64,000 bases of DNA, taken from the NCBI GenBank assembly GCA_964020155.1, contig OZ026559.1, forward strand, positions 2,843,955-2,907,954, read 5' to 3'. The position numbers were made by a program, and so were the translations under genes. Shown here piece by piece: positions 45,551 to 64,000 of the stretch. The DNA is from Chondrilla cf. caribensis. Taxonomy: Eukaryota; Porifera; Demospongiae; Chondrillida; Chondrillidae. The first letter of the stretch is position 1. Each line of letters opens with the position of its first letter. The notes below the pieces were generated by a model. That model saw only the letters and a program-made list of their open reading frames with translations. It was not told the origin of the DNA and searched no databases.

Positions 45551-46715
45551 TGTGCTGTAGTTAGTTGAATACATTCCTGTTCAGTAATGTGTAGAAGAAC
45601 GCATTAGAAGAAAATCTGTGTCCAAATGTTCTCAAAAGGACAGGGAGTTTGTTTGTCCATCTATACCACATGTATAGGTAAGACACACTAATAATTATAC
45701 TAATGCCCATTTTCCTTATACAATGCTTCTTTGGTTCTATATGACGTTTAGTGCTCCAGTTTGAAGTAGCTGAAGCGCAGCTGGTGTAAGATTGGTTGTA
45801 ATACTGAAGTGTACTCAGTGGATATTAGGTCCTTCTACTTGGATCAAGTAGAGATGACAATAGAGACGATTAATCTCTCAACTGCCCTAGAGTGTGTCCA
45901 CACACACCTGACAGTGTTCTATGTTTTCCAAATCCTTCTACCTGGGTGTAGAGGATCACATTAGAGATGAAGTATCTCATAACTGCCATAGAGTGGCAAA
46001 AGACTGCTTCATAGAAGTATAGTTGGTTGATGGCTGTCACATGAAGATGGTACAGTCTGGTCTTGTACAGTGAACAAGATGTTCACGTCTCTCTCAATAC
46101 TGACAACAGGCAACAGTCTTCAACTGAACAGACTGGAGCTGATGAAGGTTTGTACATACATACATTCATTGTCCATACAATATCGTCAAACACTTAAATG
46201 TGTATATACATTGTCCTCTAAATTCAAAATTTCCATCTGTGTGTTACACTGTTACTCAACCCCATGTTGTACTCAATAGAGAGGTACCATTGTACAAAAC
46301 ACTATATCCTAGTCTCAAAGTGTCCTCATTGTACAGGTTCTGCCATATGCATACATGACCAAACACACAGACATACACACACATGCATGTACACACAGCA
46401 CAGGTGCTCATACATATACATAGTTACGATCTTAATTCTGTTCTCAGCATGTTTTCCAGAGATGAAGGAGACCGAAAATTATTATGGTGCGTTGGAATGG
46501 TCAGCGTGACACAGAGCATATATTATCATAATAATGTTATGGTGGTGAACTGTACTCACCTCATCATGTCCATGTACAATAGTAGTCAATAAAATTTCAG
46601 AGATAATTTTCGTATGCATATCAAACTAGATTTAGATGTACATGTATGTAGCATTGTTTATTCATATTTTATTATTAAATATCATATTATATTCAATTAA
46701 TATATTTTGGGGTGG
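45551..46715. other. Spacer between duplicates
   Basis: Present only once. Short stretches such as SLQLNRLELMK (ending at 46148 before GTTTGT) look helical and could be exon relics, but no gene model can be built. Confidence 0.35.
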
Positions 46716-48430
46716 GGTGGGACTTCCTATCTACCGAAGGACCTAAATATGGATATTATCCCAACGCAACAAAAACCTACCTCATTATCAAAGAGGCATG
46801 CCAACCCATAGCCCAGAGAATTTTTACCAATACAAATATTGTCATTACCTGATAAGGAAAACGGCATCTGGGCGCAGCTTTGGGAACCAACTCCTTCATC
46901 GAAGAATACGTATCAACCAAAGTACACGAATGGGAAGAAGAACTCCTGACCTTATCTAGGATTGCAAAATCCTATCCTCACGAAGCTCTTTCTGCCTATA
47001 CTCATGGTTTCTCAAGTAGATGGACGTATCTATCCAGAACAATTCCTGACATTGCTCATCTCTTCCAACCATTAGAAAAGATCATTCAAAATCATTTCAT
47101 TCCCGCACTTACTGGCCGGCCACCTTGCTCTAAGAATGAAAGACTCCTCCTATCTCTGCCAGCACGACTAGGAGGTTTAGGTATAACCAAGCCAGATGAT
47201 GAAAGCTCTCATTCATATGAAGCTTCCAAGTATATTACAGCCCCTCTAGCAGATTTGATTACATCTCAAAACATTAAAGCTCACATTAATTTTTCAAAGG
47301 TCAAAGAAGCAAAAGTCCATATGCGTAACATTAAAGCTGATCGACTGAAGAAAGTATCTGCTGACATCCAGAAAGATTTAGATCCATCTAAGCTTCATCT
47401 CTATGAGCTATCTTGCGAGAAAGGGAGTTCCACCTGGATTACAGCATTGCCTATTGCGGAGCATGGATTCGATTTACACAAACGTGCTTTTCGGGATGCA
47501 CTGTGCATCAGATACGGGTGGCAGCTCGACAATCTCCCCAGCTTGTGTGCTTGCGGAAACAATTTCACCATTGAGCATGCTATGACTTGTCGTAAAGGTG
47601 GATATCCAATAATTAGACACAATGAAGTTCGCGACCTCACTGCCAACTTGCTAACCGAGGTTTGTCACAATGTTGCACACGAACCTAATCTGCAACCTAT
47701 CACCCACGAGGTCTTTCTACACCAATCGGCTAATACAGATGAGAATGCAAGGCTTGACATTCGTGCAACGGGATTTTGGAGCAGAGCTCAGGAAGCATTT
47801 TTTGATATTAGGATCTTTCATCCAAGCGCTCCCTCTAACTGCTCTTTGTCCATACCATCAGCATATAAGAAGCATGAAAATGAGAAGAAGCGGCAGTATG
47901 GCCAGCGTATAAGAGAAGTCGAAAGAGGTGTATTCACTCCCCTAGTTTTTACTACATCTGGTGGGATGGCGAGAGAGTGTGGCATTTTTTATAAGAGGCT
48001 TGCGTCCTTAATTGCAAACAAGAGCAATCAGCAATACTCTCTAGTTATGAGATGGATTAGATGTTCTATTCAATTTGCTCTGATTCGACTTGCTATTACG
48101 TATGTCTATAAGAGGAAGCAGATCTTGTAGTCCTCACGTCAGAGATCCACCAGCCTCAGATAATCCTGGCCTAATTGTACTTGCCAACGCTGAAAGCAGG
48201 ATTAGATCATAATTTGCAACTTGTCTTTTGTTTTGTTTGTTTGTTTGTCTGTTTGTTTTTTGTTTTTTGTTTGTCAATATTATAATTATCGTATATATAC
48301 ATGTATTATAATTTACTTCATATATTAATTATAGTTATTGCATCAATGTTATATTTAATTGTATTTATGTGTTATATATCTGGTTTAATTTCATGGTGTA
48401 TATTATATTATATTATTGTTATATATATAT
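46716..48430 (+). mobile_element. 5'-truncated retroelement with degraded reverse transcriptase end and C-terminal zinc-finger/nuclease-like domain
   Basis: From 46716 the frame reads a reverse-transcriptase tail (WDFLSTEGPKYGYYPNATKT), broken by TGA-TAA at 46850-46855. It reopens as GKRHLGAALG and continues as a 416-residue frame (46880-48130). That frame contains a CxC...H..C knuckle (CACGNNFTIEHAMTC) and RLDIRATGFWSRAQEAFFDI, spaced like a nuclease-type D...D motif, then FTPLVFTTSGGMA. This C-terminal block is common in invertebrate retroelements; the clade is not certain. A TTTG-rich tail follows. Confidence 0.7.
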
Positions 48431-49314
48431 AGTAATAATTATTATTAACAAACTAACATCAGCATTTGATATTACAGTACACTTAAGTTTAAGTCTATAT
48501 ACCAGACTGTCCACACACAACAACAAACAAACATAACATGTATAACACCCATATACCTCAGATATAGAATAAAGGTCAGCTTAAATTCTCAGCTGTGATA
48601 TTGGCTAAATATTATTATACTTCATGAGCATACATTCAGATACAATTTCAGGAGAGAGTAGTACATAATTATAACTAAGATGGTAGTTCTCCTTCAGTTT
48701 GAGTTGTAAAATGCCAGCTTTCTTCATTCTTTACAGAGTTATAGTTTACTAAAGTACGTATGTTCTACATGTTATGCAACAGTGGTCTGCAGCAGTTGTG
48801 TCAAGAGTGTCCCTAAATGGGCTCCATTGTGGTGTGCCATATTTTATGGAAATTAATTGCGAATAATGTTATGTCAATAATACATACTAGAATATAATAA
48901 TAATAGAATAAATGCCATTGAATTAAGTATATGTCCCAAGTTAAACTAAAGTTTGTTCTATATATTAACAAAACTATAAATGATTTCACTCAGATCTAAC
49001 TAAATTTTAAATACATCAGATTCTATATAGTTGTGCTTCAACATATTATAACCTTAATGTTATTTCCACTTGGAATAAATCACTGAGATAGTATTAATGT
49101 TCTGATACGAATGTGGAATCAATAATACAATAAACTTTATAAACCAAAATCAATTCACACTTTAGTCATGTAACAGTTGCTAAAACTAAAACTATTGGAA
49201 CTTTTGTTATTAATGGTAATAACAACTATTAACTGTAATTTCTTCTACTATAATAACGTAACAGTATTATGAGTACTATAAATACAGGGACTATTCCTGT
49301 CAGTTTTTGTAGTC

Positions 49315-51200
49315 TCAGTCCTCAGCTGAATACGTAGTGTCTGTTTCAGTGGTTTGTGTGGTATCAGTTGTCACAGATGGTTGTCCAGGACTTGGCTCTA
49401 CTGGATCAAAAGGCAGATATCCATCAGTGATGCTATTCTCAACTGCAGTTTGTTCCTCGCCAATTTCTTCTGCTTCTCTTTGTGCTTGTTCCATTTCTTC
49501 CTTGTTCTCAGGAGTTGGATTCTTGAAGTATTTGAGGATTGCAACCCCTAGGAACTTGACTGCCTCGACCAATCTCATAGTTAGCAACCCCATAGCAAGT
49601 GTATTGCCTTTGTCCTGAATGGTCCAAGGGCTACCACCATCCATGGAACCAGAGAAGTTGTCTTCTTCTGGTGGCGTTGTGCCCTTGACCCAGTATTTCC
49701 CCAAAAAGTGGAACGTGTTAATCCCTACAGATTCCCTTTCAAAAAAGGTAAAGCTAGCATTAGTGGCATTATTCTGATCATTCCAGGCAAGTAACTTCTT
49801 GTTACTGGCATATGTGAAGCAGCAAATTGCCTTTCTGCCCACCTCAATGGAGAGGCTGGGTTCAGAAGTAGTGGTGGGGTTAGACTCTGCTAATGCTACA
49901 ACAACCTCTGGTCCTGCTACTTTCTGCAGGGTTGTTTTGTACCTGCCCACCCAGTTAGCAAGGGAAGACTTGAAGGGTCCATTCTGACCTTGGATGTTGT
50001 CCGAGATGGGTTGAGGATCACCTGCCTTCCAGAACCTTCCAGTGAATGAAAGAGTGTGTTTTCCGTTGGTCTTGAAAACCAGACTGGCACTATGGGAGTT
50101 GCCATCTGAAGAGGACCATGATAGGGTGTAGTTGGAGAAAGTGGGCTTCTTGACCAGAACTCCAGCTGCCCAGACCTTACCAGTGGATGGTGGGGCTTCT
50201 CCTTGGATCTGGAAGGTGACATTGGCAATTGTTGAGGGGTACATGCCACTCCACAAGAGAAGGGATGATTCTTGTAGTTCACTGCGAGCCGAGGACATTG
50301 CGTCCAGTGTGGTATCATAACCTTGCATGCTGAGCCATTCCTCTATTGCGCCTGTGCTGTTCTTATCAGCCTCAATGTTTCGAGCTTCTCTGGAAAAGTC
50401 TGAGGCAAATGCTGGGTCGGTGACCATACGGATAACTACCTGCTTGGCAACATCATCAGCACTTGCCTTCAATGTCATGCAGATTTGACCTGAATGGTTG
50501 CTTTGTAAGGCTTCTATTTCATGGGGACCGAGTTGAAATTCTTTCATTGACTGTTCAGGCTCTTTCATGTGTCTCCTGAGCAGCTTGATGTTTGTAGCAA
50601 GGGAACCTATGTAGCGAGCTGCCTTGGTTGGAGGTGTGTGGGCATATTCGTAAGGTACTGTCCATTGCTCTAGCTGTTCTATTGCTTTGATTTCTTGTGG
50701 ACCGTATTCTGCTACCGGGCGTACTGTGTTGTTTGGAAAATTGGTGGCCTCCTTTTCACTGCGAATCAGCCCCAATGTAACGGCCATTTTTGGGTCAACT
50801 TCGTGTACTTCTTTGGGTGGAATGTAGAAAGTGGAGATTCCTGTGATCCGCTTGGCTACGTCAGTTTCCAGGAATTCACTGAGAGGGTGGTGCTCAATGA
50901 GTGGACTACAAATGGGAAACTGTGCTCCGATGTAGTGTGTGATCGTATAGTTTTCACCATATTGTGATTGAAGATGCTCAATCAGTACACGATAGTTGTG
51001 GTTCAAGTGGCCCTGCCTGCTAAAAACAAGATCACCGACACATGCAATTATCACGTGAAAGTCAGTAAGCAGTTTACGGTGGCGCAGTAGCATGTCGGTG
51101 GCTTCAAGTATCTGAAGTCCCGGGTAGGATGGATCTATTCCGAGATCAGCAAAGAGGCAGTCCTCTGCAGACACTGCTGGCAACATGTAAGCTTTGATAC
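49315..51200 (-). CDS. Exon 3 of methyltransferase copy 2
   Basis: 1886 bases, fully open, same acceptor context (TTTTCAG) and same stop position as copy 1. Confidence 0.88.
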
Positions 51201-54200
51201 CTGAAAAGAGAAAATAACATGGAAACTGATTTTTGGAGATATAATGTGATTGTATGTGTGTCAAATGGACATTCTGATTGGTAAAACCTAGTGATTATAT
51301 GAAGATATACATAGTTAGGATATTGTAAAGTATATTATCATAATATTATTGTTAGCTGACAGTTGTTCCATGTTATAGTGTGTAATCACAATCTAATGGC
51401 CTGTCTCCCTGATAATAGTTGGTGGGTTGTGTTTTTATTCATCAACTGAAAGCAGAAATAGTATGAATAAAACTGAAGTTCTCATGGTAGTTGCCTTGCA
51501 AAGGAGAATCGTAGTACAAAATATTATAGTATGCTAGATCATTCTCATACAGAAGACCATTTCTGAAATTTTCCAAACAGACACAATTTCTGACTCAGAC
51601 TATTATAATATAGTAAGGTAGCATGACACCATCAATTGATGGTACAGCAGAGTTTGTAAATCTCTCAGATTAGATGTTACAGTAGGAAAAAACAATATTT
51701 TGGGAAGCCATATGTACTGCATGCACCGTAGTGGACATTGTTGTATTACTAACTCTGTTAGTTATCTGCATTTCTACATCTAGTCTAATCAGTATTAATG
51801 GGTATGAATGGGTGCAATCACTTCATCTAATCTCCGATCATAGATGATCATATAATATTATTATATACGCAGGTGTGTGACAATAATTATGGAAGTTTAA
51901 TTGGAAACCTACCTGCTTGAGGAGAAAGGAGAAAAGAGAAAAACCGGCAACTGTGGGACTTGAACCCAGGGTGTTTGACTGTAGCTGCCATTAACCACTG
52001 AACCATGAAGCCACCACAGCAACCAGCCCTCCCAATTCTCCTTTCATACTGCACTGGTGGTACTGCCAACTGCAGTCTCACACCGGTGAGACCACACAGC
52101 TGTGTGGATTTAACGTGTTGATGTATTATTATCTCTGTTAACTCTACTAACTAACCCAACTCGAGTTGAATCCTTGTGATAAGGAAAAGAGTCTGTGAGA
52201 AAGTGCCCAATATCAAATTTTTTTCTCATAAATTACATTTATGATGGTACAAGCATATATGCAAATCTGTAATTTTTATTTTATCATCAGTAATGTATTA
52301 TATTCATGATGATAAAATAAAATTACAGATTTTACTTATATGCTGGACAGACAGGGGTAACCAGTCCTCATTTACCTTGCTGGCGAGCAATCTGGATTGC
52401 TCGGTGAGAAGGAAGAACAAAAATTGCTGGATGGCCGTAAAAGATGCAGACAACATTCAGTCCTCGACGAGCAAAGTAGAGACATGCTTCGGACATCTGT
52501 ATATACGTGTTGTAGTGCTTCTTGTCATCAGCATAGAAAATGCACAGATCGAGGGCATCGGGGTGGAGATCTCGGATGTAGGTCTCGGTGGCTGGGTCAG
52601 CCACCCAGTAGAGGACCTTATGGGCTGTTTTGATGTGTGAGAGTGCTTCCAGGGTGAAATGGCCCACACTTTTGATGCCGGATCCAATCACCACCAGAGA
52701 TCCTTTCTTCCTGTGGAATTTCACTTCACTGGACTCAAAGTAACCTACGTGGCACATCAAAAGTCACAGAATAATGTATTGGATTTATAGTGTTTGCAAT
52801 GAACACAAACTTTTATAGACATGCACCTCCACAATATTTTACACATATTGAGCTGTTTAGGGTGAAATGAGGGTAATGTTGCAAGTGGGATAATTTGAGG
52901 CACCAAACTGGGCCACCATAGTCACCACCATGGGCCTGCTGCACATTTCTAAGAATATGCAACCCCGAGGTTAGGGCGGAAGATAGATGGGGGTAAGCAT
53001 GGAAAAATCGTAGTACTAGGTCAATTTCTTTCAAAACTACAGCTGGACAGATGTTATTTGACTATCAGTATCTAATGGTACATTTTGTTTCTCAGTTCTG
53101 CTATTCTTGCTTCAGATTGTTGCTCAACTACTGCCATTTGGATGGATTTTTGTAGTTATTGTTGTAGAACAGACAAAGTAGACTACTTTCAAAACTTCTT
53201 CATTATGTGAACACATAGAAATCTATTCAAATGTGGTACAAATAACCAGTGAAAGGAAATGATCGATCGGATGATGCTGTAGTTAACTTTCTGAACCTTC
53301 ATTGTCAGTAGGTCACTAGTAGATGTATCATAAATGAAGCTACCTATGTCCATAGAATGAGGTTCTTCAAGCATTTTACTATGTAAATGGCAGGTAAATT
53401 GTCATGGAAATATTTTCTACGACTTAAGCCTAACGAGGCAAGCTGAAGTGTCATGTCCAACACATCAGCAAATATGCAATTTGTCTTTGTATACACCATT
53501 GCCAATCTTTCCCTGTCAAGCATATTGTATAGTGTTTGTGCCAGTACATAGCATAACAACCATGACATTATAACTATGCTAGTAATTCCATGAATGTGTA
53601 ACAGTATATATTGTGTAATTGATGCTTAAAATACCACGCATTTTTGTGCATACCATTGTTGTTATCTCATCTCAGCATGTTACTGCATAGAAATGGGATG
53701 GTTGTTCCCTGCAGTTACAACCATTAATGATTTATGGGTGTTTTGCTATATACTAACACCAACACTATATAAAATGCTCCACGGTGACCATTTGAAAGGA
53801 TAGTGAGAATCTGTGGGGATAACAGAAATTTCCAGAAATGCTGAAATGATGAAAATCCAGCATTCATGCATTTTACACCAGATCCAATTAAATTTGTTGG
53901 CGTACCAAACTGATTGGGCAAATAGCACATATCATACTATGCCCAACACTGGTATGTTGTAATGCAATATTAAACAAAATCATAAATAGGCATTGTTGGT
54001 ACCACCTCATTAGCTCTGTCTTATCCCCAGTGAGTGGTGAAAATTCCGAACTTCAGCCAGCTGTACTCCTCAGTCCTGTTTTGGAAATGTCATAATAATA
54101 TGACATTCTAACATTACATGTATAATGTGGCAGTTCGATCCAATACTTGGTTTGTTTGATTCTAGGGATTGTGCTCTTTCCTTTCTTCCATGTCACAAAG

Positions 54201-55171
54201 AGTCTTTGTTTGCCACACTAGGGAGTTTTATAGTTGACATGTTGTAACATGTACATTAGCCTGACTGGCAGGTATGCATCAAAAATGATCTGTGTGATTT
54301 GACTGATATTATGCATGTTTTAGCCGGTCTGATATTCGGAAAATGCAGTTACTTGGTCATTTACGACGTTGTTGCCATTTCTGCTAATAATAATTCTCAA
54401 TTCTTGTCTCTTCTAGCGTTAACGTTATTTCCGTGTTCACTCACAATCCGTTATAGGGGGCGTTAAATGTCATTGAATGAATATTTACGACTGGGAATCA
54501 GAGAGACTCAGTGTACTTCAGTTAAAACGGATCACTCCATTTCGGGTTATTTGTACCGCTGTTAAGTATATTTCAAATTTTCTCGTAATATTATAGAGAA
54601 GTTTGAATTGTGGTTGATCTGCGCTGCAACAATTACCAATTAAAATGACTCACAGTTGATCGGTGCGAAAGTAACGCGGGATTGAAACAAATTGTAGCGC
54701 TGGATGGAGCTAGTCGAATTACATCTTCAGCCCAGGTTCGAAAGGAATTGACCACCATACATTTAAGTATTAATAATACTCTACCCAATAACATAATCTA
54801 AGAGTACGGTACAATAAATCACAATTCGCACACCTGTACGTATCTCAGCGAATACTTGTGTATGAAGATTTAAATAATGTCAAAAGATAGCTTGTCAGAG
54901 TGTAATGCTTTATAACAAGTGGATTTAGAATCTGCCCAAGTAATATATTACAAAGCGGTGGCAGTTTTAGTTCAATTTTGCAAAATTCGGACACATACAG
55001 GCTCACAACTTCACACATGCTTGAACAATATCAATGCACAAAATATTCACCATGCTTTTTAGCATCTGTTGCAAGGAGGGTAGAGAGGTGATTCCATTTC
55101 TGCTCAGTCTCAACTTGTTTAGATGAGAGCACCTTTGGCTTCCCCTTTGGCTTTTCTTTCCCCTCGGCCAT
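49315..55171 (-). CDS. Borosin-type peptide alpha-N-methyltransferase-like protein, copy 2
   Basis: Three exons: 55171-55051, 52744-52376 and 51200-49315, with the same lengths, phases and 791-residue total as copy 1. All methyltransferase motifs are intact (GSGIKSVG, YGHPAIFVLPSH, VSAEDCLFADLGIDP). A hand count finds about 37 differences among the 627 residues of exon 3. They are few in the methyltransferase half and frequent in the clasp and beta-repeat region (for example ~425-440, where SGFASEFAREARKI becomes PAFASDFSREARNI). The hydrophobic segment near 696-722 is unchanged. No frameshift or premature stop is seen, so both genes appear functional. Function and uncertainty are as for copy 1. 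Confidence 0.85.
51890..52105 (-). mobile_element. tRNA-derived SINE in methyltransferase intron 2, copy 2
   Basis: Orthologous to the SINE at 40600-40815. B box complement at 51957-51967. Confidence 0.72.
52376..52744 (-). CDS. Exon 2 of methyltransferase copy 2 (SAM-binding half)
   Basis: 369 bases, phase 1-1. It differs from copy 1 at about half a dozen residues, mostly in the HRKKG start and the ATETYIRDLHPD segment. Confidence 0.85.
55051..55171 (-). CDS. Exon 1 of methyltransferase copy 2
   Basis: 121 bases, ending before GTGAATAT. Same encoded peptide as in copy 1. Confidence 0.7.
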
Positions 55172-55549
55172 TTCTACGATCAACACTCTCAACCTAGACT
55201 ATGTATAATATAGCTAAAGTAGAGTAACACAATTTGTACTTATGTAATCACAGTTGCCAACCCTTAAAAGCTACTTTCAGGGACGCTTAGACTATGTATC
55301 CTTATATACCTGCCTATACCAGAAGGCACGTGGCACGCGGCTGCCCAAAATAGACTGTGTTATGAACAGCTGTGAAGGTATCACTATGTGCGTAGTGTTA
55401 AATGTATCCCAGTTTGGGCAATAGAACTTGGGCAAGCAAGATATTGTACAAATAGCTCTCAAACGCACGGATGGATAGAAGAGCCGATTTTTGAGGGGTT
55501 AGGCTCTATATCGATGGTAGACAATATGGAAAATCGGATATATTCATAG

Positions 55550-55563
55550 TGTGTGTGTGTGCT

Positions 55564-55643
<80 letters not shown>
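55550..55643. repeat. (TG)n microsatellite
   Basis: TG tract 0.4 kb upstream of exon 1 of copy 2. It corresponds to the much shorter TG patch at 44289-44328, so it has expanded since duplication. Confidence 0.95.
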
Positions 55644-55644
<1 letters not shown>

Positions 55645-55975
55645 ACCCATGCGCACACAGCTGGTGGGGGGTGGGGGTACATACTTAAGTGTATGCACTT
55701 GCACATGTGGACCGGAGATTGTGTTAGCTCACAAAGTAGCAGCAATTGCTGAGTCCACTCCCCTCTTCTGTTCGATTTGCCTCCCACTGCTATTGGAAGT
55801 TGTATAGAAAATGATTTTATCTCCACTGTGTGTTAACCCTGTGTTCAAACAAAGCATCTCCTGTGTGTTGTTTGAGTGGGCTGACCCAACGACCAGCCGC
55901 TCTTCCTGGCCATGCACCGAAACGTATGGTCTATCGGTTCAACAGTTGGACATTTCACTTCTCATCAGCTGTCTG

Positions 55976-55976
<1 letters not shown>

Positions 55977-56072
<96 letters not shown>
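55977..56072. repeat. (TG)n microsatellite
   Basis: Counterpart of the tract at 44642-44796. Shorter here. Confidence 0.95.
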
Positions 56073-56073
<1 letters not shown>

Positions 56074-56809
56074 ATGGGGGGTATATACATGTTTAAGTAT
56101 ATGCAGTTGCACGTGGACAGGAGTTGCAAGTTGTACCCACCCTTGTCATTCTTTCCCTGTCAAACACATTGTATAATGTTTTCTGTCAGTAGCATAATAG
56201 CCATAATATTATAATATTCGTGTACATACATTACATACATTCGTGTTTTAAATTTCAATCACACAATTTTTTTCTTTTTTATGCCAAGATCATAACTGTA
56301 AATCCATAACGTATTTAAACTCACATAGTCTATTATGTAGAATTTATTATAATACAATAACCATAATATTATATTAATGCTGGTAATCCCATTAATGTGT
56401 AACAGTATATAAAGTATAGTGTAGTAGATATTGAGATAACATTGTATGTTTGATACTTACCACATGCACTGATGTCATGTCATGTCATTTCATCTCGGAT
56501 ATCTGCCATGCAGTCCTCAAATGTTTGCTCCCAGCACAGTTGCTACACAACAAGTAAAGAACCCCCATTACACAATATAAACCATTACATATTTATAATG
56601 ATTCATGGTCGTTTGGTTACTGACACTAACACAATACATTTTGCTCCACAGTGACAGTGTCAGAATGACAATGATATGCATGTACAACTTTGATTCCTTA
56701 TTTGCTAACCTACTGGATCATCTGTGCCACTGGATATTAAGTTTGGAGATTATCAAGTGAAGTGTGATAGTATACATGAATGACAAACACCAACACAATG
56801 TCATGTCAG

Positions 56810-56810
<1 letters not shown>

Positions 56811-56870
<60 letters not shown>

Positions 56871-56876
56871 ATACAC
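56811..56876. repeat. (CA)n microsatellite at duplication boundary
   Basis: CA tract marking the right edge of homology with copy 1. Confidence 0.9.
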
Positions 56877-57436
56877 AATAATAGAGCATACACACATTAT
56901 ACTTGATAATATAATATTATGACATTGTGAAGAAAACCTGTGGTATATAGCTATAGATTATGTATAGTATTGTGATTGTAATAATCTCTTAGAACATGTG
57001 TTTAATTGCTATCCAGCGAGGACATACAGAATATGATACTTGGCACTGTGAAGCCGTCTTAAGTAATTATTGGAGAATTCCCTTTTTTGCAATGGACTTT
57101 GTGTTTACATTATTGTGTGTGTACATGCAATGGTATTAAGTTTAATCATGTACTTTTTAATTGATTATAGTATAGTATTGTACATGTACACATAATATTT
57201 AATAAATATTATTTTATAATATAATTATTATAATTATTATAAATACAATACATAATTATAATATGTACAAAGAAACAGTAATACTGTATGTACATTGTAA
57301 ATCAATAAATGATAGTAAATCAATTTGAATATAGGTACTATAAGTGTAAATAAAATTATTATATAAGTTATTAAGTACATAAACACAATGTCTCATATTT
57401 AAACTTGGAACTGAAAATGAAATACAAAAACTATAA
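56877..57436. other. AT-rich intergenic region
   Basis: Lies between the duplication edge and the stop of the GTPase gene. TAATAT-rich; no open frame of interest. Confidence 0.5.
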
Positions 57437-63908
<6,472 letters not shown>

Positions 63909-64000
63909 CTGATACAAGAAATAGATAATAATAGAGAATATTAATTTTATATAATCTAAAACCCTTCCAACTGTAAACACGAAATATTGAAGCATTGCAG

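Larger units (their letters stand above)
48439..56820. repeat. Segmental duplication, copy 2
   Basis: Direct repeat of 37146-45550. Splice sites, SINE insertion and flanks are conserved. It ends at a CA tract at 56811-56876. Confidence 0.9.

Overview
The window is eukaryotic, intron-rich, AT-rich DNA, most consistent with an early-branching animal and probably a demosponge. The basis is the mix of animal-type extracellular modules (EGF, calcium-binding EGF, CCP/sushi, Calx-beta, ephrin-receptor-like cysteine repeats, an IgGFc-binding-type domain), GT-AG introns and tRNA-derived SINEs. The taxon is inferred; no species marker is visible. Gene models were built by hand from splice signals and phase continuity.

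Layout. (1) 361-8287, + strand: nine 3' exons of a coiled-coil gene, probably CCDC13-like, ending in a stop. (2) 28740-9603, - strand, tail to tail with the first gene: a large modular gene with 23 recognised exons, all spliced in phase 1. An EGF array made by tandem exon duplication leads into a twice-used CCP/cbEGF/Calx-beta/Calx-beta cassette, then cysteine-rich repeats and a 420-residue IgGFc-binding-like terminal exon. (3) 28.8-37.1 kb: no confirmed gene; a candidate inverted-repeat transposon, a 1.6 kb tandem duplication with an expanding minisatellite, a long CA tract and a broken copy of part of gene 1. (4) 37.1-56.8 kb: an 8.4 kb segment present twice in direct orientation. Each copy holds a complete three-exon gene for a 791-residue protein whose N-terminal part is a borosin-type peptide backbone alpha-N-methyltransferase. 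A degraded retroelement lies between the copies. (5) 63908-57437, - strand: 3' exons of a gene joining a coiled coil to an AIG1/GIMAP-like GTPase domain, with a dead LINE and a Tc1-like relic in its introns.

The main discovery is the pair of borosin-like methyltransferase genes. Borosin enzymes are known to me from fungi and bacteria, where they methylate backbone amides of a peptide fused to, or encoded beside, the enzyme. Here the genes have introns and sit among animal genes, so they look host-encoded. Their C-terminal half is unlike the short cores I know: a clasp/leader-like region, two related beta-rich repeats, a conserved hydrophobic segment and an acidic tail.

A second notable signal is a hammerhead-ribozyme-like motif of the small kind associated with Penelope-like elements. 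It occurs three times in introns of the EGF array, copied together with the exons; one copy looks intact and two carry core mutations.
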